A DNA stretch of 64,000 nucleotides from Komagataeibacter sp. FNDCR2 (GCF_021295395.1 NZ_JAIWOU010000001.1:1796001-1860000); one strand, 5' to 3'; counted from the stretch's first letter, positions 27,006 to 35,538 are shown. Numbers and translations are program-made. Notes: a model not told the origin generated them from the letters alone.

Positions 27006-27854
27006 TCATTGGGGCGGGTGGGCGGCGGCGTCCGCCTCCATCGCGCATTCGGTGGCGGGGGGCGCGGCCATGGTGGCGCGCAGGGCCGTAAGCTCCGCCC
27101 GGGCGGCCTCCATGTCCTGCCGGAAGCCCTCATCCTGTTCCATGGCTGAATACAGCACGCCGCCATTGAGCCAGCCCGCCACGACATCACTGTGCCACTG
27201 CACGCCACACACGACCCGGCTTTCGCCGAACACACGGGCGCGCTGCATGATCCATGCCGTGCGTTCCGGCAGCATGTCGGACAGCACCAGCCCCGCAACC
27301 CAGCCCAGCGTCGCGTGAAAGGAGGGATAGGACGGATCCCCCTTCAGGTCGGCGCGCAGCGGAATGCACAGTGGTAGTTCGACCTCGGTAAACGGGCGGG
27401 AGCGGTTCCAGAGCATTTTCTGTTCATGCACGACGGGCGCGAGACGCCGTTCGATCCGTGTCATCAGGCCGACCAGTTCGGGCAGATGCTCCGGCGGCAG
27501 GGTAAAGCCCACGGCACAGGAAAAGGCGGCGACCATATGGGCGGGCGTATCACGGTTATCGGCCTGCGCCAGTTGCCACCGGGGCGTGCCCTCCAGCGCA
27601 CGGGTGATGGCGTAGATGCTGGCATCCGTCGCGCGCTGCGCCGTATCCGGGCCGGGGGGTGGGGGCAGGAAGATCTGTCCATCGGGCAGCGGCGGCCCGG
27701 CAGGGATGTCCGCCGCCGCCACCGGGTGATGCGCGCCACCCGTGGCGTGATGATGCGGATGCGCGCGGGCCGGAACAGGCAGCGCCAGCAGCCCTGTCAT
27801 GACACAGGCGGCCAATCCATGCGCGACGGCACGACATTCGGGGCGCATCTTCAT
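27006..27854 (-). CDS. Class A acid phosphatase (PAP2 family)
   Basis: 282 aa. Signal peptide (GLAACVMTGLLALPVPARA) then a His-rich segment (HPHHHATGGAHHP). The PAP2 phosphatase triad is present: KMLWNRSRP (KX6RP), PSYPSFHA (PSGH-type with Phe for Gly), and SRVVCGVQWHSDV (SRX5HXXXD). These are the residues of the vanadium-haloperoxidase-like active site, so periplasmic non-specific acid phosphatase of the PhoN type is likely. No clear Pho box could be read upstream, although phoB-phoU lie nearby. Confidence 0.9.
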   Translation of the reverse strand: MKMRPECRAVAHGLAACVMTGLLALPVPARAHPHHHATGGAHHPVAAADIPAGPPLPDGQIFLPPPPGPDTAQRATDASIYAITRALEGTPRWQLAQADNRDTPAHMVAAFSCAVGFTLPPEHLPELVGLMTRIERRLAPVVHEQKMLWNRSRPFTEVELPLCIPLRADLKGDPSYPSFHATLGWVAGLVLSDMLPERTAWIMQRARVFGESRVVCGVQWHSDVVAGWLNGGVLYSAMEQDEGFRQDMEAARAELTALRATMAAPPATECAMEADAAAHPPQ

Positions 27855-27991
27855 CCTATCGGTTCACCAGTAGCCACCCTTCCGCGCATAGCATGCGGGT
27901 GGATACTGGCAAGGGCCGATGGATGGCGACATGCCTTCTGCCCCGGTCCATTTTATGGCAGACTGGCCGCCCAGCCCGGAGAGACGCAGCG

Positions 27992-28201
27992 ATGAACCGC
28001 AGAAACCAGATATGGCCTACTTCGATCAGCCCCGTGCGGATCGGCCTGTGCGTTGTCGGGCTGACGCTGGTGATTGTCCAGTTCGTGCATGGACTGCACA
28101 TAAGCCCGGATTCCATGCCGGGGCAGGTCATGTTCCACATCGCCATGCTCGCGCTGGGCACGATCCTGTTCGTGGCGGGGATGTGGGGGCCGTCTCTTTA
28201 A
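27992..28201 (+). CDS. Small membrane protein of unknown function
   Basis: 69 aa from ATG 27992 (GGAGA about 10 nt upstream; longer frame begins upstream without support). Two hydrophobic segments, VRIGLCVVGLTLVIVQFVHG and a second one around MFHIAMLALGTILFVAGM, separated by a short polar turn. No family recognised. Divergent from the acid phosphatase gene. Confidence 0.6.
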   Translation: MNRRNQIWPTSISPVRIGLCVVGLTLVIVQFVHGLHISPDSMPGQVMFHIAMLALGTILFVAGMWGPSL

Positions 28202-28229
28202 GTCAGCCAGTCTTTTTCAGAACAGCTTC

Positions 28230-28568
28230 CTACCTGTTTTCCGAATCCGCGCCACTGCCGTTTTCCGTAATCCCGGCGCGCGATGGGGCATCGGAGCCCG
28301 GTTCCACCGTCCGGCTCATACGGGCAACGCCCCGGTCATCCCCAAAGCCGCGACCGGAGACGCGGCGGCGCGGAGCCGGGTTTTCCATCAGCACGTTTTC
28401 CAGTGCTTCGGGATCGGTGCGCTCGGCTTCATCAAACAGTTCATCGGCGCGGGCCTGATCGCCTTCACGCTCGGCCCGCAGCCCGGCCTCCGCCAGCCTG
28501 CGCGCGGTCCCGTGCTTGCCTTCGCCCGCATCATCGGGGCGGTCATCATCATTTATGAAACGGGGCAT
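28230..28568 (-). CDS. Small acidic/charged protein of unknown function
   Basis: 112 aa from ATG 28568, chosen for the AGGAAAGGGAA upstream; the longer frame start at 28646 has none. Very polar (DDDRPDDAGEGKHGT, GLRAEREGDQARADELFDEAERTDPEAL) with a helical central part that repeats Ala/Glu/Arg and resembles a TPR-like helix pair, and a Arg-rich tail. Nothing recognised as a family; probably a small cytoplasmic protein. Confidence 0.5.
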   Translation of the reverse strand: MPRFINDDDRPDDAGEGKHGTARRLAEAGLRAEREGDQARADELFDEAERTDPEALENVLMENPAPRRRVSGRGFGDDRGVARMSRTVEPGSDAPSRAGITENGSGADSENR

Positions 28569-28745
28569 CGGAATTCCCTTTCCTGACATTGCATGAACAT
28601 GGGCGACCTGAACCCGATCATCGCGCCAAACCGGAATATAATTCAACCATAAAATAAATATGGGAAACCGGGAATTAATTACTTAACAGGAATAATATTT
28701 GTGTTTTAGTACTGCCTGTATATACTTTACAAAGAAAGCATCCTG

Positions 28746-28779
28746 TTCTTTTTTGTAAAAAAGAACCAAAAAACTTTTG
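28746..28779 (-). repeat. AT-rich palindrome related to the dispersed repeat, copy D
   Basis: TTCTTTTTTG-TAAAAAAGAA followed by CCAAAAAACTTTT, which resembles reversed copy A (AAAAGTTTTTTGG then palindrome) but has diverged. It lies in the 300-bp gene-free stretch 28569-28866 upstream of the small acidic gene and beyond the VirB10 stop; no other element is clear there. Confidence 0.4.
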
Positions 28780-28866
28780 ATGATCCGGGAGCTTTCTGCC
28801 GGGCAGGACAGGGAACGGGAACAGGCTTCCTTTTCTTCAGAAAAAGAAGATTGGACCTTCCCCTAC

Positions 28867-29856
28867 CTACCGGTCGGTCAGCGTATAGACACTGCTGAAG
28901 CTCAGATCCCGCGCAACATATATCTGCACGATATTACCCTGCTGCACATACAGGCTGGGGGGCACGTTGCTGGTCTGGGTCAGAATGATTTTTTCCACCT
29001 GCCCGGCAACCGAATCCGTATCGCTGCTGGTGGTGGAAATGCTGGTCGTACCGGGTTTGGAGGCAAGGTTGGTAATGGCCTGCACCATCATCTGGCCGAT
29101 ATTGGTAATGATCGACACCATGATCGCATCCCCGAACCGGGCCCAGAAATGGGTGTTGACCTTGCCCTTGATCCCGCTGCCGCCCAGCGGCGTGGTGCCG
29201 GGGCTGAGCAGGTCGATGGTGACCCCTTCGGGGTTGCGCAGGCGCAGCCAGTTCACGAAAATCCGCTTCTGGCCGTATTGCAGGGCCGATGTCACCTCTC
29301 CTTCCGCCAGCGCACCCTTGTCGATCAGCCGGACCTTGCCATTGATGGAATAGACATCATGGCTGACCCGGCAGCTCACCATGCCGGGCAGGGTGGTATT
29401 GATCTCGTTTATCGTGCCGCATGGAATCAGGGTGCCCTTGCCGACCGTCAGGTTCTGGTCATGCATCATGCTGGCTACCGCGGGGGCCATGCTGTCCGGC
29501 TCAAGGCGGGTCTGCAGGGGGTTATCGGACTTGGTAACAGCAGGCGCCGTGGACGCCGGGGCGGCGGGGGTCGTGTCGGCCACCGGGGTCGCGAACACGA
29601 AATCATGGCCCAGCCTGCGCTTCATCGCGGCAATTTCCACGCTATCGGCGGCGGGCGGCGGCGCGGGTGCGGGCGGGGCGGCGGTGGGTGCGCAGGATGC
29701 CTGTCCCTGCCCATCCACCATGACCGTGCCGCCGGGACATTTGAGCGTGATATGGGCCGCGTCATCCGCGCGCGCGGGGCCACCCGCGCCCAGGGCCGCC
29801 ACCCCCGCGCCCGTGGCCAGCACGACCCCGGCCAGAAAAGGGCGCGCGCGCATCAC
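28867..29856 (-). CDS. virB10: VirB10-like type IV secretion protein
   Basis: 329 aa TrbI/VirB10 family, which bridges inner and outer membranes in the T4SS core. The C-terminal domain is clear: LTVGKGTLIPCGTINEINTTL, GMVSCRVSHDVYSINGKVRLIDKGALAEGE, FVNWLRLRNPEGVTIDLLSPG and GIKGKVNTHFWARFGDAI. The N-terminus is unusual: a hydrophobic signal-like stretch starts at residue 4 and ends in an ARADD cleavage-like site, with no cytoplasmic N-terminal domain; a Pro/Ala-rich linker and a Cys pair (residues ~40 and ~56) follow. Start codon overlaps the end of virB9 by 4 bp. No other T4SS genes (B4, B6, B8, B11, D4) are in the window. Confidence 0.9.
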   Translation of the reverse strand: MMRARPFLAGVVLATGAGVAALGAGGPARADDAAHITLKCPGGTVMVDGQGQASCAPTAAPPAPAPPPAADSVEIAAMKRRLGHDFVFATPVADTTPAAPASTAPAVTKSDNPLQTRLEPDSMAPAVASMMHDQNLTVGKGTLIPCGTINEINTTLPGMVSCRVSHDVYSINGKVRLIDKGALAEGEVTSALQYGQKRIFVNWLRLRNPEGVTIDLLSPGTTPLGGSGIKGKVNTHFWARFGDAIMVSIITNIGQMMVQAITNLASKPGTTSISTTSSDTDSVAGQVEKIILTQTSNVPPSLYVQQGNIVQIYVARDLSFSSVYTLTDR

Positions 29857-30776
29857 GAATCCCCGTCGCGATCACGCGCGACGCGCCTGACCAGGGGCGA
29901 GATGGTCCCGTTCGCCGTACTGCCGAGCGAGGGATTATACGCATCATTCACCACGCCGATGACAAGCGCGCCATAGCGGATGCGCCATTCCCGCGCGGTG
30001 GTCTGGGCGGCCAGGATGTTGTGGTCATGCCCCAGGACAACCGCGTTCACCACCATTTCCTGACCACTTTCGTTCATGACGTACAGGGTGGGCAGCACCC
30101 CGTTTTCAGGAAAGCGGAAATAGGTGAAACGGTAATCGTCCCATACATTCAGCGGAGCGATGGCACGGTCCTTTTCCCCGTCCGAACGCCGGTAGGCCGT
30201 ATTATGCGGGCCGTTGCCATATACATCCGCCAGTTCGGCCTGGATGTGGCTGGCATGGGCGGCGGCGGCTTTGCGGCTGTCCTCCTCGTCAGGGTAGAGA
30301 TAGGTCAGCTCCACCGTGGCCTGCGCCAGCGCCCACGGCGTGGCGGCGAAAGCGGTGCGCATATGGCCATCGGCGCCCTTTTCCTCACGCCCGCCCACAT
30401 AATGCAGCAGGATGTGATAGACGTGCCGATCGGTCACGATGGTCAGGTTGGTGTCGCTCTCCTGCGCCTTGGGGCGGATGAAGCAGTGGTTTTCACGGCA
30501 GGCGAAGGACCAGCCGCCTTCCTCACCAAAGGCATGGGTGACGTAATGCTCATCGGGCGAGAGGGTGATGTCGGTCGCGATCCCGACCACGCCCTCGACC
30601 TCCACCGTGTCGCGCGGGTTATAGACAACCGACTTGATGCGGTAATCGTAGGGAGAGGTACTCTTGACGCCCGTCGCCCCCGCGCCCTGCGGGCACAGGC
30701 CCGCGACCGCCAGCCCGGCCAGCAGGCCCCCCACCATCATGCCGCCACGCGTGCCGGGCCGATCGGTCGCCATCAT
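29853..30776 (-). CDS. virB9: VirB9-like type IV secretion protein
   Basis: 307 aa CagX/VirB9 family outer-membrane-core subunit. A signal peptide (MMVGGLLAGLAVAGLCPQGAGA) precedes the N-terminal domain (YDYRIKSVVYNPRDTVEVEGVVGIATDITLSP, cut as YDYRIKSVVYNP and GIATDITLSPDE), and the C-terminal domain shows NVWDDYRFTYFRFP, LPTLYVMNESGQEMVVN and REWRIRYGALVIGVVNDAYNP, the typical VirB9 ending. It overlaps virB10 by 4 bp downstream and the lipoprotein gene by 4 bp upstream, so the three genes are translationally coupled. Confidence 0.92.
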   Translation of the reverse strand: MMATDRPGTRGGMMVGGLLAGLAVAGLCPQGAGATGVKSTSPYDYRIKSVVYNPRDTVEVEGVVGIATDITLSPDEHYVTHAFGEEGGWSFACRENHCFIRPKAQESDTNLTIVTDRHVYHILLHYVGGREEKGADGHMRTAFAATPWALAQATVELTYLYPDEEDSRKAAAAHASHIQAELADVYGNGPHNTAYRRSDGEKDRAIAPLNVWDDYRFTYFRFPENGVLPTLYVMNESGQEMVVNAVVLGHDHNILAAQTTAREWRIRYGALVIGVVNDAYNPSLGSTANGTISPLVRRVARDRDGDS

Positions 30777-31012
30777 GGGGTTGCCTCCTGTCCCGCCGGG
30801 GGGGATTGGTCGGAAGGCGGGGGCGCATGGTTGGCCAGTTCAGGCGGCAGGGTGCGGTTGACCGGAACCAGATGGCGCATGTTAGGCTGCACGACCCGCC
30901 CGGGCTGGGGGGCGCAACCCGCCAGCAGCAGGCCCACCGCCGCCATGGTGGCATAGAGCGTAACGGAGCTGCGGTGAACGGGCCCTGTTTCATACCTCAC
31001 AGGCAGGCACAT
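30773..31012 (-). CDS. VirB7-like lipoprotein
   Basis: 79 aa. Signal with a lipobox (LLLAGC) and a short Pro-rich mature part (VPVNRTLPPELANHAPPPSD). Position directly before virB9 with a 4-bp overlap, small size and lipid anchor fit VirB7, the lipoprotein that anchors VirB9, but VirB7 has too little conserved sequence for proof. The ATG at 31012 is used; downstream starts in the same frame (a GTG a few codons on) are possible. Confidence 0.6.
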   Translation of the reverse strand: MCLPVRYETGPVHRSSVTLYATMAAVGLLLAGCAPQPGRVVQPNMRHLVPVNRTLPPELANHAPPPSDQSPPAGQEATP

Positions 31013-31095
31013 CCAGCTTTGACCAGAATGACCGCTAGTTGCTTAATTCCATTGCCTGATGCTGCCTGCATGGCGAAAGGATAAAAAAGCCCTCC

Positions 31096-31842
31096 ATGCT
31101 TTGCAAGTCCGGGAAGGAAAAACCGCACTACCTCCGTATCGTCGTGCTCATGGCGTTCCTGGTCGCGGGACCGGCGCGCGGCGCGCAGGCCGAAGCGCTT
31201 GCGACGCTCGCCCACCGCTGCGCACCCGACATGTCGCCCCATACGGTCGCACTCATGGTGCGCCGGGAATCCGCGGGCGTGCCGTGGGCCATTCATGTCA
31301 ATGGTCCCTACCGGCTGCCCCGCCCGCCCGCCAGCACGGCGGAAGCCATGGCCACGGCGCGCTGGCTCGCGGGGCATGGGTATGATTTCGATCTCGGGCT
31401 GCTTCAGGTCAACAGCCGCAACGCGGCCCGGTTCGGCCTCGCCCCGGCCCGCATGCTGGAGCCCTGCCTGAACCTGCATGTGGCAAGCAGCATCCTGCAT
31501 GAATGCTATCTCGCGGCCCTTCCCCATTTTCCCGACACGCAGGAACGCCTGCGCCATGCGCTGAGCTGCTACAATACCGGCAACGGAGAGCGCGGGCTGC
31601 GCAACGGCTATGTGGCCGGTCTGCTCACCCTTGCGGCACGGCAGGCCAGCGTGCCGGAAACGCTGATGATCCCCACCCTTGAAGCCCCGCCGGCCACGGA
31701 TGCCAGCCCTTCCACCCCCACGCCGCCCCCGCCCGCCCCCAGCGATGGCCCGCAGGACAGCCCCCGTGGGCAGGACGCCTTTACCCACGCACCCGATGAC
31801 GTGTTCACGCCCCGCCCCGACGCCCCGCAACCCGTGCGCTAG
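31096..31842 (+). CDS. virB1: VirB1-like lytic transglycosylase
   Basis: 248 aa, lysozyme-like SLT fold that opens peptidoglycan for T4SS assembly. After a short hydrophobic stretch (VLMAFLVAGPARG) come the VirB1 blocks: APDMSPHTVALMVRRESAGVPWAIHVNG with catalytic Glu (VRRESAG), DFDLGLLQVNSRNA with GLLQVN, and LSCYNTGNGERGLRNGYV with YNTGN. A Pro-rich C-terminal tail (about 190-248) is typical. It is divergent from the VirB7/9/10 genes, only 83 bp apart, so a shared promoter region is likely. Confidence 0.93.
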   Translation: MLCKSGKEKPHYLRIVVLMAFLVAGPARGAQAEALATLAHRCAPDMSPHTVALMVRRESAGVPWAIHVNGPYRLPRPPASTAEAMATARWLAGHGYDFDLGLLQVNSRNAARFGLAPARMLEPCLNLHVASSILHECYLAALPHFPDTQERLRHALSCYNTGNGERGLRNGYVAGLLTLAARQASVPETLMIPTLEAPPATDASPSTPTPPPPAPSDGPQDSPRGQDAFTHAPDDVFTPRPDAPQPVR

Positions 31843-31974
31843 GCGGCAGACCTGCACCCCGCCGGGGGCATCCATTCCTAAAAACCGCCACGGAACAAAG
31901 CATTCATGCATGTAATATCATGCCATCCATCCGCCCCCGTTCCGGTGTGGCGGATATCATGAATGGAGTGACCC

Positions 31975-32511
31975 ATGTCCGATCTGATTGTCGTCGGCTT
32001 TGACAGCCCGGATGAAGCCACGGCGGCCCTGACCGAATGCAAGAAGCTGGAAAAGGAATACCTGCTGGACCTGGAGGACGCGGTTGTCGTGGTCCGTGGC
32101 GCGGATGGCAAGCTGCACCTGCAACAGAGTGTGAACCTTGAAAAGGTCGGGGCCTCCTACGGGCTGTTTTCCGGCGGTTTCTGGGGCGCGCTGGTGGGGC
32201 TGCTGTGCCTGAACCCGCTGGCCGGCTTTATCGCGGGCAGCGTTGTCGGCGCCGGTGCGGGCGCCATTGCGGGCAAGATGTCCGATTACGGAATTGATGA
32301 CAGTTTCATCAAGTCGCTCGGCTCCACCATTCCGGTCAACACCTCCGCGCTGTTCATACTGGTGCGCAAGTCACAGCCGGACAAGGTGCTGGCGGACCTG
32401 CGGCAGTTCAGGGGCCATGCCCGCTTGCTGCAGACCTCGCTCTCGCCCGAAAACGAGAGCAAGCTGCGCGCCGCACTGGGCCAGATGGCCGCCCCGGCGC
32501 CCGCGGCCTGA
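31975..32511 (+). CDS. DUF1269 domain-containing protein
   Basis: 178 aa, the family length. MSDLIVVGFDSPDEATAAL, LDLEDAVVVVRGADGKLHLQQS and the Gly-rich membrane hairpin FSGGFWGALVGLLCLNPLAGFIAGSVVGAGAGAIAG are the DUF1269 (TM-helix-Gly-zipper) signatures, followed by YGIDDSFIKSLGSTIPVNTSALFILVRK. Function unknown; the Gly-zipper segment suggests membrane association. ATG follows GGAGTGACCC. A strong terminator follows at 32520. Confidence 0.88.
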   Translation: MSDLIVVGFDSPDEATAALTECKKLEKEYLLDLEDAVVVVRGADGKLHLQQSVNLEKVGASYGLFSGGFWGALVGLLCLNPLAGFIAGSVVGAGAGAIAGKMSDYGIDDSFIKSLGSTIPVNTSALFILVRKSQPDKVLADLRQFRGHARLLQTSLSPENESKLRAALGQMAAPAPAA

Positions 32512-32519
32512 TGGCCACA

Positions 32520-32551
32520 CCCCGCATGGCCGCGACCATGCGGGGCCTTTT
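32520..32551 (+). terminator. Intrinsic terminator after the DUF1269 gene
   Basis: CCCCGCATGG-CCGCGA-CCATGCGGGG (32520-32545), a perfect 10-bp stem, followed by CCTTTT. Confidence 0.8.
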
Positions 32552-32602
32552 CACACGCAGGCGTGATACCACATTGCCCGCGCGGTGTTTCATCATGACC
32601 CC

Positions 32603-33727
32603 ATGCAGATGATCCGTTCCCGCTGGCGCCTGCGTGGCGCGGTTCTCCTGGCCACGATGCTGGCCCTTCCCCCGTTCATGCGGCCCGCACGGGCACATCC
32701 GGAACTCCACACGGCATGGACATCCGCGCGCGTGCTCAACGCCGTGACCGTGGCGGATAACGGGCGGGTCTTCGTCTCCTTTCCCTATTGGGGCGGAGGG
32801 GGCGGCGCCGGGCCGACGGTGGCCGAGATCGACCGCAATGGCCAGCCACATGCCTTCCCCGATGCCCGCTGGAACCATCCCGATGGCACAAAGGGCGACC
32901 TGCAACCCTTCGTACGGGTCAACGCGATCCGCATGGGGCCGGACGGCCTGCTGTGGGTGGTTGATTCGGGCGATGCGAATGTAGGCGGCGCGCCCAGCCC
33001 GGCATCCGGCCCGCCCGCCCGCCTGCTGGCGTTCGATATTGCGACGGGCGGCGTGGTGCATGCCGTGTCGCTGCATGCGAGCAGCACGCCCCACAGCTAC
33101 ATGGATGACATCCGCTTCCATGGTAATACGGTTTTCGTAACCGATGCGGGGGATCCGGCGCTGGTCGTGGTCAACCTCCAGACCGGCCAGCAGCGGCGTG
33201 TCCTGTCCCATGACCGCTCCACGACCGATGAGCGCCCGATGTATGCCGAAGGGCGGCTGCTGCGCACGCATGACCAGCCGGTACGCATCCATGCCGACCA
33301 GCTCGAGGTCTCGCCCGACGGGCAGAAACTCTATTTCCAGCCCAGCTCCGGCCCGATGTGGGTCGCTCCCACCGCCGCGCTGGAAAACCCGGCCCTGTCC
33401 CCCGCCGACCTGTCGCGCAGCGTAAGCCTGTTTTATGACACGCCCACCACCGGCGGCACCGCCATTGACGGGGATGGCAACCTGTATGTGTCGGATGTCG
33501 ACAAACTGCGCATCCTGCGCATCACACCACAGGGAAAGGCCACCACGCTGATCCGTGACAAAAGGCTGGTCTGGGCCGACGCCATGTGGATCGACACGCA
33601 CGGCACGTTATGGATACCGGCCGTGCAACTGAACCGGACGGCCACGTTCCAGCCCGATGGCGTATCGCGCCTGCACCTGCCGGTGGCGATCTATACCATG
33701 GACCTGCATCTCAAACCCGTGCGCTAG
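32603..33727 (+). CDS. Exported major royal jelly/Yellow-family beta-propeller protein
   Basis: 374 aa (ATG 32603; GTG at 32585 and ATG at 32609 also open). Signal peptide (GAVLLATMLALPPFMRPARA) then a six-bladed propeller of the MRJP/Yellow family, which includes sugar-acid lactonase-like members: VRVNAIRMGPDGLLWVVDSG, YMDDIRFHGNTVFVTDAG, DQLEVSPDGQKLYFQPSSGPMW, GGTAIDGDGNLYVSDVDKLRI and WADAMWIDTHGTLWIPA. Predicted periplasmic; a role in sugar lactone or phenolic conversion is possible. Converges with petA. Confidence 0.82.
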   Translation: MQMIRSRWRLRGAVLLATMLALPPFMRPARAHPELHTAWTSARVLNAVTVADNGRVFVSFPYWGGGGGAGPTVAEIDRNGQPHAFPDARWNHPDGTKGDLQPFVRVNAIRMGPDGLLWVVDSGDANVGGAPSPASGPPARLLAFDIATGGVVHAVSLHASSTPHSYMDDIRFHGNTVFVTDAGDPALVVVNLQTGQQRRVLSHDRSTTDERPMYAEGRLLRTHDQPVRIHADQLEVSPDGQKLYFQPSSGPMWVAPTAALENPALSPADLSRSVSLFYDTPTTGGTAIDGDGNLYVSDVDKLRILRITPQGKATTLIRDKRLVWADAMWIDTHGTLWIPAVQLNRTATFQPDGVSRLHLPVAIYTMDLHLKPVR

Positions 33728-33743
33728 GCGCGCACCCGCCGGC

Positions 33744-34385
33744 TCAAAGCTGGAGAATGGTCGAAAAATCAAAATCCTGCCCCGCCGGGTTCTCCCCCAG
33801 CCGGATAAGGGTGGGCGTGGGCATGCTATAGGGGGGCACCGGCAGGTTGTACGGTGCGGGCGCGCCCCGGAAAACCCGCCCCGCCAGATCGAACCGGGAT
33901 CCATGACAGGGGCAGGCGTACCCACCCGGCCAGTTCCCTTCCCCCTGCCCCTGGGGTAGCGGGCGATAGGCGGGCACGCAGCCCAGATGCGTGCATACAC
34001 CCACCACCACACCGTAACGGGGGTCGACCGAACGATGCCAGTTCGCCGCATAGGGCGGCTGCTGGAGATCGCGCGACCCGCCATCACGCAGCCGGTCGGT
34101 CAGGGCGGCATCGCGCAACGCGGCCAGGGCTTCGGGGGTGCGGTGGGTGATGAAGACCGGCTTACCCTGCCATGTCACCACGATCTGCTGGCCCGGCGGC
34201 AGGGTGGAGATGTCCACATCAACCGGCAGGTGCGCCGCCGCGCTGTCACGTGGGGCGAGGCTTTGCAGGAAAGGCCACAGGCACGCCCCTGCCCCCGCAG
34301 CCGCCGTGGCGGCGGTGACAAGCCCAAGGAAATTCCGACGTCCACCGGGTGTTGGCTGTGTATCCGATCCGTTTTCCATCATCAT
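33744..34385 (-). CDS. petA: Rieske iron-sulfur subunit of a bc1-type complex (orphan)
   Basis: 213 aa from ATG 34385 (two further ATGs follow directly; longer frame upstream is produced by the repeat copy C and not by protein homology). Twin-Arg signal GGRRNFLGLVTAATAA with one transmembrane helix, a short hinge, then the [2Fe-2S] domain: CTHLGCVP and CPCHGSRFD with the two Cys-His pairs, GAPAPYNLPVPPY near the end. In the bc1 complex it passes electrons from ubiquinol to cytochrome c1. Cytochrome b and c1 genes normally adjacent are absent on both sides. Confidence 0.92.
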   Translation of the reverse strand: MMMENGSDTQPTPGGRRNFLGLVTAATAAAGAGACLWPFLQSLAPRDSAAAHLPVDVDISTLPPGQQIVVTWQGKPVFITHRTPEALAALRDAALTDRLRDGGSRDLQQPPYAANWHRSVDPRYGVVVGVCTHLGCVPAYRPLPQGQGEGNWPGGYACPCHGSRFDLAGRVFRGAPAPYNLPVPPYSMPTPTLIRLGENPAGQDFDFSTILQL

Positions 34386-34433
34386 ATTTTTATCGTCATC
34401 ATGCCGGGAAAGAAAGGGCGGACGGGATTGCGC

Positions 34434-34462
34434 AAAAGTCGCCTTTTTGAAAAAAGGCGGCA
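34434..34462. repeat. Dispersed AT-rich palindrome, partial copy C
   Basis: GTCGCCTTTTTGAAAAAAGGCGGC with AAAA before it, matching the second hairpin of copy A (4033-4055). It sits upstream of petA and causes an artefactual N-terminal extension of that reading frame. Confidence 0.6.
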
Positions 34463-34590
34463 CGCCAGCATGACCCGTCCGGGCAACAGGAAACGCCCAT
34501 GGGCGATATAATAAGGGAAGTCACGCAAGCCCCGGCAAAGCCGTGCCAGAACCGCCCGCCGCCCGGTCGGGCCGCTACAGGAGAACCATC

Positions 34591-34779
34591 ATGCGTCTTA
34601 TCCTCGCCCTGCTGTTACCGTGGTTGCAATTCTTTACAATTGGCCGTCCCTTCGCGGGAATCATCTGTCTTGTCCTGCAGCTTACGGTCATTGGCTGGGT
34701 ACCTGCGGCGATCTGGTCCGTCTATGCCCTGAGCCAGTACAGCACCGACCGCAAACTTGCCCGCATGAACCGTTCCTGA
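34591..34779 (+). CDS. YqaE/Pmp3-family small membrane protein
   Basis: 62 aa from ATG 34591, with ACAGGAGAACCATC upstream. Two hydrophobic segments with the Pmp3 pattern: LILALLLPWLQFFTIGRPFA and LVLQLTVIGWVPAAIWSVYAL (cf. illPPlgV, lt.lGyiPgiIhA). Pmp3/YqaE proteins are stress-related and affect membrane potential. It ends 8 bp before the glutaredoxin gene, so co-transcription is likely. Confidence 0.75.
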   Translation: MRLILALLLPWLQFFTIGRPFAGIICLVLQLTVIGWVPAAIWSVYALSQYSTDRKLARMNRS

Positions 34780-34786
34780 GGTCTGA

Positions 34787-35431
34787 ATGAAGCTCTATAC
34801 CTACGACCACTGCCCCTTCTGCGTGAAGGCGCGGATGATTTTTGGCCTCAAGCACATCCCCGTCACCAACGTCGTGCTGCTTAACGACGATAGCGAAACC
34901 CCGATCCGCATGGTCGGGCGCAAGCTGGTGCCCATATTGGAGCATGAAGGCCGGTTCATGCCCGAAAGCATGGATATCGTCGCCTATGTGGACGCCATGG
35001 ACGGCCACCCGGTGCTGACAGGGCCGACGCGCCCTGAAATCAGCCGGTGGCTGACAGCGGAGCAGCCCGCGTACATTCCCCTCATCCTGCCCCGCTTCGG
35101 GGGCGCGCCCCTGCCGGAATTCGCGACAACGGTCGCCCGCCTGTATTTCATACGCAACAAGGAAGACATGGTGGGGCCGTTCAATGAGCGCCTGGCCGAA
35201 AGTCCCGCGCTCCGCGCCCGTGTCAATGCCGGCCTTGCCCAGTTGGCGGGCCTGATCGTGGGGCCCGCAGCCGTTAACGGTGTCCTTTCAACGGATGATA
35301 TCCATCTGTTCGCCTATCTGCGCAGCCTGACGATCGTGGCGGAACTGGAATGGCCCGAGGCCGTCCGGGCTTATTGCGCGCACATGTCACAGGCCAGCGG
35401 AATCGCGCTGCTGGACGGCATCGCGGCCTGA
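34787..35431 (+). CDS. grxB: Glutaredoxin 2 (GST-like)
   Basis: 214 aa. N-terminal thioredoxin fold with active site YDHCPFCVKARMIFGLKH (CPFC), VGRKLVPILE and SMDIVAYVD; the long helical C-terminal domain (YIRNKEDMVGPFNE..., DDIHLFAYLRSLTIV) is that of E. coli Grx2. It reduces protein or arsenate disulfides with glutathione in the cytoplasm. Preceded by the Pmp3-like gene and followed by the NepR-like gene. Confidence 0.93.
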   Translation: MKLYTYDHCPFCVKARMIFGLKHIPVTNVVLLNDDSETPIRMVGRKLVPILEHEGRFMPESMDIVAYVDAMDGHPVLTGPTRPEISRWLTAEQPAYIPLILPRFGGAPLPEFATTVARLYFIRNKEDMVGPFNERLAESPALRARVNAGLAQLAGLIVGPAAVNGVLSTDDIHLFAYLRSLTIVAELEWPEAVRAYCAHMSQASGIALLDGIAA

Positions 35432-35538
35432 GTACGGAACAACGTGAAAGGGGGGTGTGGAAACTGTGGGGGCGGGCCGACCGTTTCCTGCCCATGACAG
35501 TCGCCACGGACCGGGTGCGACAGGCCGGGAGATGTTCC

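Noticed and set aside
25328..27298. 656-codon open frame opposite the AAA+ gene
   Set aside because: Antisense shadow of the tandem ATPase gene.
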